A stretch of DNA of 6,576 bases from JALSIF01 sp026981635 [NCBI: bacterium] (GTDB lineage: Bacteria > 4484-113 > JALSIF01): contig JALSIF010000012.1 in assembly GCA_026981635.1 (NCBI GenBank), positions 1-6,576 on the forward strand, written 5' to 3'. The position numbers and the translations under genes are program-made. The notes under the pieces were generated by a model, which had not been told where the DNA came from, ran no database searches, and worked only from the letters and a program-made list of their open reading frames with translations. Below, in pieces: positions 1-6,576 of this stretch (its first letter is position 1; each line of letters begins with the position of its first letter).

Positions 1-1
1 C

Positions 2-61
2 GGCTGGAACCTGATCTTCGGCAGCCTGGTGCTCAGCTTCAAACAGGCGGGGGGGCTTTAG
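2..61 (+). CDS. C-terminal end of an unidentified plus-strand protein (partial)
   Basis: The frame is open from base 2 to a TAG stop at 59-61 and encodes the last 19 residues, GWNLIFGSLVLSFKQAGGL. Seventeen of the 19 codons end in G or C, as in the good genes of this window, which is the main reason to believe it. The peptide alternates hydrophobic and polar residues like a terminal beta strand (NLIFGSLVLSF), but it is too short to place in a family. A run of seven G (49-55) lies four codons before the stop, so a sequencing slip there would change the end. The gene converges on the minus-strand unit that ends at 131. The body of the gene lies outside the window, and no function can be given. 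Confidence 0.45.
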   Translation, partial: GWNLIFGSLVLSFKQAGGL

Positions 62-130
62 CAGGACACAGTCGGGAGAATCCTTCACCTAGGATCAGCT
101 GAATAACTTGAGAGGTTTAACCCCTTGCCC

Positions 131-538
131 CTACTCCCCTTTCTCTTCTGCGTCCTGGTTTTGCTCAGGGTCCTTTTTGGGGTAGTCAAAGCCGATGGAC
201 TCCAGCACGGGGAGGACCAGGAAGTTGGCCGTTCCCTTCTCCTCCATGGTGCCAAACAGCTCGCTCAGGGCCTTCTTCAGGCGGGCAAGCTCCTCGTCGT
301 CGCGCAGGGCCACCATGAGCACCCGGTCCTCGTGCTTACGGGACTCAAACAGGCGCGACAGCGCACCCCCCACCGAAAAGTCGGTCACAAACTGGGAGTA
401 GGTATCGGAGGAGATGCCGCGGGAGGGGAAGGTGGTCACTCCGGTCACCTTCACCTCCAATACAAGCTTGGCCAGAAGCTCCTCCAGGCGGTCCAGCTCG
501 GAAAGGATGATCAAGCCCAAGTATTTCATCTTGGTCAT
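131..538 (-). CDS. P-II-like small regulatory protein encoded next to a cation antiporter
   Basis: This 135-residue soluble protein looks like a divergent member of the P-II (GlnB-like) ferredoxin-fold superfamily. Seen: a first strand and helix (MKYLGLIILSELDRLEELLAKL, residues 4-25), a second strand with TGVTTFPSRGIS (32-43) resembling the P-II 'GATVIDSRGMG' strand, a third strand DRVLMVALRD (71-80), a helix DEELARLKKALSELF (81-95) and a last strand NFLVLPVLESIG (105-116) resembling the P-II 'ilF.lPV..v.G' ending. The tail after 117 is charged and probably disordered (KKDPEQNQDAEEKGE). The T-loop region is short, and the canonical nucleotide-binding B-loop (TGKIGDGKI) is not recognisable, so its ligand is unknown. 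The ATG at 538 is supported by GGGAGGAGGT eight bases upstream. Only 2 bases separate it from the antiporter stop, so the two are very likely co-translated. Regulation of the antiporter is inference from P-II-type proteins paired with transporters. Confidence 0.8.
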   Translation of the reverse strand: MTKMKYLGLIILSELDRLEELLAKLVLEVKVTGVTTFPSRGISSDTYSQFVTDFSVGGALSRLFESRKHEDRVLMVALRDDEELARLKKALSELFGTMEEKGTANFLVLPVLESIGFDYPKKDPEQNQDAEEKGE

Positions 539-540
539 GG

Positions 541-1959
541 CTAGCTACCTCCTCCCGTCAGGGGGCCAGCCACCGCCGTTGGCGGCGCTTCACCGGAAGG
601 GGACCCCCCATCTCCCCCGTTCTTCTCATTCGGGGGAGTGAGGCTGAAAGCCCAGCGCAACAGGGGCGGAGTCACGAGAGTGGTGATCAGAACCATAAAC
701 ACCATGACTGAGAAGATCTCGCTGTCTATCACCCCTGAGCTAAGCCCGATGGAGGCGATGATCAGGCCCACCTCGCCGCGGCTGACCATCCCCACGCTGG
801 CCTGGAAGGCCTCCAGCTTCTTCATCCCCTGGGTGACCGCACCGATGTAGACCCCGCCGATCTTGCTTATGATCGCAAAGAATACAACCAAGAGAGCAAA
901 TCCAATTCCCGCCCAGTACTCCGTTGGTGATTTACCAGCGGGGAGAAAGACAGTTCTCAGGTCGGTCATAAGTCCAATACTGACAAAGAAGATTGGGACA
1001 AACAGTGAGTAGGTGATTGAGTGGAGCCTGGGTTCAATCTCCTCTCGGAGGTTGGAAAAGTTGGCAATCAAGAGCCCAAACATGTAGCTGCCGGTGATGG
1101 CAGCGACCGAACCGAGAAACTCTGCCGCCCAGCCGTAGAGCAAAGCGACCACCAGAGCTCCTGCGAGTAGACCCTCGGAGACCGGTAGCTGGCCGAACCA
1201 CTTAACGAATCTCAGAGCTACCGTTCTGAAGAGAATGACACCTAGCACAAAAAAGGCAACCATCATTATTACTAAGGTAACCACCGACAAGATGCTCACC
1301 ATCGGGCCACTAACCCCAGCAGCTTCAATCCAAGCAACTACATAGTCGTGGAGGATCTGTTTGCCCTCACCTACAAGATCGCTAGGCGCAAAGGCGACCA
1401 CAAGTGAGAGGATGAGTATCCCCAGGATGTCATCTATAACCGCCGCTCCCAGAATGGTGAGTCCGGGACGGGTGCGCAGCTTGCCCAGCTCAATCAGAGT
1501 CTGGGCGGAGATGGAAACCGACGTAGCAGTGAGGATCGTTCCGACAAAGATGGCAGTAAACCAGAGGTGCCTTTCTCCACCGAGAAAGCCTGCGAATAGC
1601 AGAAAGATTCCAAACCCTAGCAAGAATGGACCCAGGACTCCCCCGATAGCTCCCCAAAACGCTGGGCGACCAACTTTGAGAAGGGAGTTGAAATCAGTTT
1701 CTAACCCAGCCACAAACATAAGTAAGAGCACCCCAACCTCTGCAAGTAACACTACAAACTCAGTTACAACCTCATTGCTTCCGTGGAATTGAAAGATAGG
1801 CCAGCCTAGGAGGTTTATCAAGGTCGGACCCAAAAGCACGCCAATGAGAATCTCACCAAATACAGCTGGCTGGTGATAGCGGCTAGCCAGGGCTCCGGCC
1901 CATTTTGAAGCAAATATTATGATTGCTAAAAGCAGAAAAATGGCCAGTGCTAGTTTCAA
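541..1959 (-). CDS. CPA2-family (NapA/Kef-type) cation:proton antiporter
   Basis: This 472-residue integral membrane protein exchanges a monovalent cation (Na+ or K+) for H+. It has about 13 hydrophobic segments over residues 1-437, which fits the CPA2 fold. Seen: QPAVFGEILIGVLLGP (30-45) in an early helix; an unwound-helix region TATSVSISAQTL (144-155); the ion-binding Asp pair in AVIDD (D176, D177); SVAAITGSYMFGLLIAN (284-300); FFVSIGL (324-330); and SRGEVGLIIASIGL (393-406). K366 in ISKIGGV probably corresponds to the lysine that pairs with the second Asp in electrogenic NapA/NhaA proteins; this is alignment from memory. No RCK/TrkA domain follows. The tail (438-472) is Pro/Gly-rich and unlike a domain. 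The start is TTG at 1959 with AAGGAGGT four bases upstream. The gene lies 81 bases after hppA, with no terminator between. The first ~365 codons are clearly AT-richer than the last ~105. Na+ versus K+ specificity cannot be read. Confidence 0.9.
   Translation of the reverse strand: MKLALAIFLLLAIIIFASKWAGALASRYHQPAVFGEILIGVLLGPTLINLLGWPIFQFHGSNEVVTEFVVLLAEVGVLLLMFVAGLETDFNSLLKVGRPAFWGAIGGVLGPFLLGFGIFLLFAGFLGGERHLWFTAIFVGTILTATSVSISAQTLIELGKLRTRPGLTILGAAVIDDILGILILSLVVAFAPSDLVGEGKQILHDYVVAWIEAAGVSGPMVSILSVVTLVIMMVAFFVLGVILFRTVALRFVKWFGQLPVSEGLLAGALVVALLYGWAAEFLGSVAAITGSYMFGLLIANFSNLREEIEPRLHSITYSLFVPIFFVSIGLMTDLRTVFLPAGKSPTEYWAGIGFALLVVFFAIISKIGGVYIGAVTQGMKKLEAFQASVGMVSRGEVGLIIASIGLSSGVIDSEIFSVMVFMVLITTLVTPPLLRWAFSLTPPNEKNGGDGGSPSGEAPPTAVAGPLTGGGS
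547..556 (-). promoter_or_regulatory. Ribosome-binding site of the P-II-like gene, inside the antiporter gene
   Basis: The minus strand reads GGGAGGAGGT followed by an 8-base spacer and ATG. The site falls within the final Gly-Gly-Gly-Ser codons of the upstream antiporter (stop TAG at 543-541), so ribosomes finishing the antiporter uncover or occupy it. This layout indicates translational coupling and fixes the start at 538. Confidence 0.8.
571..587 (-). repeat. GC-rich hairpin in the antiporter tail codons
   Basis: On the minus strand CGCCGCC and GGCGGTG pair over 7 bp (one G-U in RNA) around an AAC loop. It lies about 15 bases upstream of the P-II-like gene's ribosome-binding site. No U-tract follows, so it is not an intrinsic terminator. 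It could influence coupling or mRNA stability, or it may simply reflect GC-rich low-complexity coding. Confidence 0.45.
612..638 (-). repeat. Perfect 8-bp inverted repeat in the antiporter tail codons
   Basis: CTCCCCCG (minus strand 638-631) and CGGGGGAG (619-612) form a perfect 8-bp stem around an 11-base A-rich loop. It sits where the antiporter leaves its last membrane helix and enters the Pro/Gly tail. The stem is followed by G-rich, not T-rich, sequence, so it is not a rho-independent terminator. A role in processing or in setting the antiporter/regulator ratio is possible but unproven. Confidence 0.5.
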
Positions 1960-1963
1960 TGTT

Positions 1964-1971
1964 ACCTCCTT
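1964..1971 (-). promoter_or_regulatory. Ribosome-binding site of the antiporter
   Basis: The minus strand reads AAGGAGGT, a full match to the anti-Shine-Dalgarno sequence, four bases before TTG at 1959. There is no ATG or GTG at a better spacing, so this decides a TTG start. Confidence 0.8.
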
Positions 1972-2040
1972 AAGCCCGGTGCATCCTCCAATTTCCCTCC
2001 CTGAACATTAGTCTCGGCTATCGTATGAAGCCAACCCTAT

Positions 2041-4182
<2,142 letters not shown>

Positions 4183-4188
4183 GGCGCT

Positions 4189-4196
4189 ACCTCCTT
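4189..4196 (-). promoter_or_regulatory. Ribosome-binding site that sets the hppA start
   Basis: The minus strand reads AAGGAGGT, six bases before TTG 4182. The site lies inside the reading frame if translation is taken from the earlier TTG at 4203 (residues 2-5, PEGG), which argues strongly that the shorter 713-residue protein is the real one. Confidence 0.85.
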
Positions 4197-4232
4197 CAGG
4201 CAAGATGCTTCAAGCAGCTTCGCGTACCTATC

Positions 4233-4258
4233 AAAAAAAGCCCCCGACGAGGCGGGCT
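4233..4258 (-). terminator. Rho-independent terminator of the DoxX-like/DUF255 unit
   Basis: On the minus strand AGCCC, a bulged G, CC, a TCGTC loop, GG and GGGCT form a 7-bp GC-rich stem, followed directly by seven T. It begins 48 bases after the DUF255 stop codon (4309-4307). It is oriented to stop transcription coming from the right and lies 50 bases before the hppA start, so it separates the two units. Confidence 0.85.
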
Positions 4259-4259
4259 A

Positions 4260-4288
4260 AGTCTAGCTAGGTGATTTATAAGCGTCAA
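4260..4288 (-). promoter_or_regulatory. Sigma70-like promoter for hppA, abutting the terminator
   Basis: TTGACG (4288-4283, 5/6 match to the -35 consensus) and TAGACT (4265-4260, 4/6 match to the -10) are spaced 17 bases apart, with an AT-rich spacer containing TTATAAAT. The expected start site is near 4253, giving a leader of about 70 bases before hppA. A separate promoter is needed here because the terminator cuts hppA off from the upstream unit. TATAAA inside the spacer could be an alternative -10, but it lacks a good -35. Confidence 0.6.
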
Positions 4289-4306
4289 GCAAAGGAGGCT
4301 CTCCTC

Positions 4307-6271
4307 TCAGCCACCACCCTCTAGCACTTCGCCAAGCCACTCCCGCTCTCCTCGGGCCAGCCTCTCCATGACCGGGGCAAGCTCATCGGGAGCCACCAGG
4401 GGGCTTGAGCACTGGCCATGGGTGCAGACCCAGGCGGTGGGGGAATCCCCCGCCTTGAAGGTGAGGGAGAGGAAGCGTTTGCCCAGGGTGGTTGAGCCGT
4501 CGTCGTTTTTCACTTCCTGCCTTGCCGAGTGGAAGAGCAGAGCCATGGCTGGAGTGGGACTTGCCCGGGCCACCTGCCAGAGGGAGACCAGCCGCTCCTC
4601 CTCAAGCAGTGCCCCTAGATCGGGCAAGGGGCTGACCAGGTGGAGGGTGAGGGGGTAGCGCTCTGCCTCCACCAGGGCGAGGGCATACTCACCGGCGTGG
4701 AAGGAGTAGGCGGGGATGACCGGAGCCAGCGCCCGAAGCAGGCGGCGGGAGAGGTTTCGCAGGCGGCGCATCTCAAGGAGATGACCCAGCCGGGCAAGCA
4801 GGCGGGCGGCGCGAATGTTCTCCATCACCGGGTGGGGACCCTTGGGGCGGCCATCCTCCCCGCCAAGCTCGGGCAGGCCGCCCAGGGCAAAGAGGGAGCG
4901 CTCCTGGTCAAGCAGAACCATCACCATGCGGTCGGCCAGGGCACCTACTAGGGTCACCTCTTCCTTGCTGGCGTCGGTTGCGGCCACCGCAACGCTGGCG
5001 GCAAGCATCCCCAGGTAGTCCTTGAACAGGTCGTGGGGGCCCTCTCCGGTGAGGGTGTGGGAGAGGCCGCTGTCGGGGTTGAAGACCTCCCCCAGCAGGC
5101 GGCGGCCAAGCTCTCCTCCCCTGAGGATGAGAGCGGGCCCGCCCAGGGCCATCCCCGCCTCCACCAATGCCAGGGCCAGCTCCCCATTGGGGCCGGTGTA
5201 GCGGTTCTGGTCCACCGCGGGGACCCCCAGCCGCAGGCGCTCCTCCTCGCCCAGGGGAAAGTAGTCCTCCCCGGGGACGAAGTCGGCCTGGGGGTCGTGG
5301 CTGCCCAGGTCGGCATCCTGGCTGTTCATGTAGCCCCACTCGGGGTGGGCCAAGAAGCGGTCCAGATAGGCCAGGGTCTGCTCTACCGCCCGGGCGTAGG
5401 CCTCCTCGCCCAAGAGCAGGTGGGCACGGGAATAGAGCTGGATAAGACGGGCCTGGTCAATGAGCAGCTTCTCGTAGTGGGGGCGGGAGAAGGCGGCGTC
5501 GGTGGAGTAGCGGAAGAAGCCGCCAAAGACCGGATCCTGGAGCCTTAGCAGACCGTCCAGGGCCAGCCGAGCCTCCTCCACCAACTGCCGGTCCGCCCAG
5601 GCGGCCCACAGGTAGAGCTCGTAGGCACCGGGGAGGGGGAACTTGGGCGGGCTGCCCAGACCGCCGTAGGCCCTGTCCAGCGCCCCGCGCACCGCTCCCA
5701 CCAGGGCAGGGACCATGCCCATTAGATCTCCCTCTTTCCCCTTTCCCTCAGCGGGAGGGGAAGGACCGGTAGCGGGCGAAGCGTGGGCGGCCTCCCTCAC
5801 CCTGGTGAGGATCTCCTCCCGCCGCTCCTCCCACAGGCGCTTTACCTCAGAAAGCCACATGTAGAGGGCGCGGGGGGGGACATAGCTCTGGGCACTAAGC
5901 ACCTCACCGGAGGGAAGCAGGATGGCGGTGGTGGGCCAGCCGGAGTGGAGGTAGCGGTCCTGCACGTCGGGCCGCTCATCACCGTCTACCCGGATGGGGA
6001 TGAAGTGGCGGTTGATGAGCTCAATGTTTGCTGGCTCGGAGTAGCTGGTCTCGTCCATCACGTGGCACCAGTGGCACCACTTGGCCGAGATGTCAAGGAG
6101 GATAAGTTTCCCCTCCCGCTCGGCCTCCTCCAGAGCCTCCCGCGACCAGGGGCGCCAGCCTATCTCGTGGTCCCGCTTCTGGCGTGGCCCGGGGGGGACG
6201 ATCCCCTCCAGGGCACCGGGCCTGCCTGAGGGGGAGGAGGAACCGCTTTCCGATGAATTAGTCATCTCCAA
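4307..6271 (-). CDS. Thioredoxin-fold DUF255 / YyaL-family protein with alpha/alpha-toroid domain
   Basis: This 654-residue protein has the two-domain layout of the DUF255 (YyaL/SPATA20-like) family. Residues ~38-150 are the thioredoxin-like domain: GWRPWSREALEEA, the active-site WCHWCH with C66 and C69, VDGDERPD (95-102), and the cis-proline GWP (111-113). Residues ~185-610 are helical and resemble a six-hairpin glycosidase-like toroid: YGGLGSPPKFPLP (202-214), GGFFRYSTDAAF (250-261), RPHYEKLLIDQARL (263-276), NSQDAD (316-321), GEDYFPL (334-340). The end has CTHGQCSSP (616-624), the usual C-terminal cysteine motif. The exact biochemical role is unsettled; thiol-disulfide chemistry is inferred from the CxxC. 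The loop before GWP is shorter than in the long-form family, and a Ser/Pro-rich 35-residue leader precedes the domain; no signal peptide is evident. TTG 6271 has AAAGAGGT nine bases upstream; ATG 6265 is two codons later but badly spaced. It follows the DoxX-like gene by 26 bases. Confidence 0.9.
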   Translation of the reverse strand: MEMTNSSESGSSSPSGRPGALEGIVPPGPRQKRDHEIGWRPWSREALEEAEREGKLILLDISAKWCHWCHVMDETSYSEPANIELINRHFIPIRVDGDERPDVQDRYLHSGWPTTAILLPSGEVLSAQSYVPPRALYMWLSEVKRLWEERREEILTRVREAAHASPATGPSPPAEGKGKEGDLMGMVPALVGAVRGALDRAYGGLGSPPKFPLPGAYELYLWAAWADRQLVEEARLALDGLLRLQDPVFGGFFRYSTDAAFSRPHYEKLLIDQARLIQLYSRAHLLLGEEAYARAVEQTLAYLDRFLAHPEWGYMNSQDADLGSHDPQADFVPGEDYFPLGEEERLRLGVPAVDQNRYTGPNGELALALVEAGMALGGPALILRGGELGRRLLGEVFNPDSGLSHTLTGEGPHDLFKDYLGMLAASVAVAATDASKEEVTLVGALADRMVMVLLDQERSLFALGGLPELGGEDGRPKGPHPVMENIRAARLLARLGHLLEMRRLRNLSRRLLRALAPVIPAYSFHAGEYALALVEAERYPLTLHLVSPLPDLGALLEEERLVSLWQVARASPTPAMALLFHSARQEVKNDDGSTTLGKRFLSLTFKAGDSPTAWVCTHGQCSSPLVAPDELAPVMERLARGEREWLGEVLEGGG

Positions 6272-6280
6272 GCTAACTTT

Positions 6281-6288
6281 ACCTCTTT
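6281..6288 (-). promoter_or_regulatory. Ribosome-binding site of the DUF255 gene
   Basis: The minus strand reads AAAGAGGT, nine bases before TTG 6271 and fifteen before the in-frame ATG 6265. The GGAG that touches the ATG is too close to serve it. Spacing therefore favours TTG, though not decisively. Confidence 0.55.
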
Positions 6289-6297
6289 CCCTGCCGC

Positions 6298-6576
6298 CTA
6301 CTTCTTCCGGCTGGTCCGACGGTAGGCCTGGGCCAGGCGGCTGGCATCCAGGGAGGCGGAACCCGGCCCCATGATAAGCAGGGCGATGAGCGCCCCCATC
6401 AGGGCCAGGTGATAGCGGGCGGCGACCACAAGCTCCACCCAGCCCTCCAAGGTGCCGGGCAGACCGGCCATTAGGTAGTTGCGAAAGAGACCAGCCAGAG
6501 CCACCAGCAGAGCGGCGGCGGCCGCCTCGGAGGTGAGGAAACCTGCCATGAGCAGCAGGCCGGCCAGGGTCTGGAC
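6298..6576 (-). CDS. DoxX/DoxD-like membrane protein, C-terminal part (partial)
   Basis: The frame is open from the right edge of the window to a TAG at 6300-6298, giving the last 92 residues; the N-terminus is outside. An internal ATG at 6549 is not a likely start, because the preceding codons (VQTLAGLLL) continue a membrane helix. Seen: a helix LAGLLLMAGFL, a second AAAALLVALAGLFRNYLMAG, a polar stretch GTLEGWVELVVAARYH, a third LALMGALIALLIM, then GPGSASLDA and a basic tail (RRTSRKK). The final helix followed by G-x-G-x-x-SLDA is characteristic of the DoxX family, and the NYLMAG segment suits the DoxD-like (thiosulfate:quinone oxidoreductase small subunit) branch. Many such proteins are of unknown function, so an enzymatic role is not claimed. 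It is read just before the DUF255 gene (26-base gap, no terminator), so the two are probably one operon. Confidence 0.75.
   Translation of the reverse strand, partial: VQTLAGLLLMAGFLTSEAAAAALLVALAGLFRNYLMAGLPGTLEGWVELVVAARYHLALMGALIALLIMGPGSASLDASRLAQAYRRTSRKK

Noticed and set aside
79-95. Small hairpin in the convergent gap (ATCCT, 6-base loop, AGGAT) as a bidirectional terminator
   Set aside because: The stem has only five pairs with two G-C, and no T-tract follows on either strand. I see no convincing terminator for either converging unit.
125-544. A 139-codon plus-strand frame opposite the P-II-like gene
   Set aside because: The minus-strand protein has a recognisable fold pattern, a perfect Shine-Dalgarno and coupling to the antiporter. 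The plus-strand translation is low-complexity (GLLQAGKLLVV, GGDAAGGEGG) with no initiation signal.
2005-2034. Promoter between hppA and the antiporter (TTGGCT, 18-base spacer, TAATGT)
   Set aside because: The -10 matches only 3 of 6 and the -35 only 4 of 6. The AT-rich patch raises the chance of such matches. A weak internal promoter is not excluded.
4183-4203. TTG at 4203 as the hppA start
   Set aside because: No Shine-Dalgarno precedes it, and the seven extra codons contain the AAGGAGGT that serves TTG 4182.
4291-4306. Short stem AGGAG-AGC-CTCCT just after the DUF255 stop as a second terminator
   Set aside because: The loop is three bases, the stem has five strong pairs, and it is followed by GCTTGAC rather than a T-tract. 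The hairpin at 4258-4233 explains termination.
5033-6229. Plus-strand open frames opposite the DUF255 gene (5033-5548, 5783-6229)
   Set aside because: They are antisense shadows of a gene with a clear domain structure and consist of Gly/Pro/Arg/Ala-rich translations typical of GC-rich reverse frames.

Overview
The window reads as a moderately high-GC bacterial chromosome segment. Spot-counted 60-base lines are mostly 60-75% G+C in the flanks, with one AT-richer patch in the middle. Gene packing is tight, Shine-Dalgarno sequences are strong (AAGGAGGT type), and three of the four genes with a visible start appear to use TTG. The organism cannot be named from the sequence. The short GGWP-type DUF255 protein and the K+-dependent membrane pyrophosphatase would suit Chloroflexota or another anaerobic or thermophilic lineage, but that is inference. 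I see no rRNA, tRNA, CRISPR array, insertion sequence, integrase or defence system.

Layout, left to right. Bases 2-61 are probably the last 19 codons of a plus-strand gene that enters from the left edge. After a gene-free 69-base convergent gap, everything else lies on the minus strand and is transcribed right to left. Read in that direction there are two units. Unit 1 holds the C-terminal part of a DoxX/DoxD-like membrane protein (right edge to 6298) and a thioredoxin-fold DUF255/YyaL-family protein (6271-4307), and closes with a clear intrinsic terminator at 4258-4233. Unit 2 starts from a sigma70-like promoter (4288-4260) that abuts this terminator. It carries a membrane-bound ion-pumping pyrophosphatase, hppA (4182-2041), a CPA2/NapA-type cation:proton antiporter (1959-541) and a small P-II-like protein (538-131). 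The antiporter and P-II-like genes are separated by 2 bases, and the ribosome-binding site of the second lies inside the last codons of the first.

How the genes may work together. HppA spends pyrophosphate to drive Na+ or H+ across the membrane. The antiporter exchanges a monovalent cation for protons. The P-II-like protein is a plausible cytoplasmic regulator of the antiporter, by analogy with other P-II-type proteins encoded beside the transporter they control. Unit 2 therefore looks like an ion-homeostasis module. Unit 1 pairs a DoxX-type membrane protein with a CxxC thioredoxin-fold protein and may concern redox or thiol chemistry; this is weaker.

The most notable items are the coupled antiporter/P-II-like pair, a promoter placed so that its transcript would start inside the upstream terminator's stem, and an AT-rich patch (about 864-2090) whose edges fall inside two genes, suggesting a recombinational replacement.
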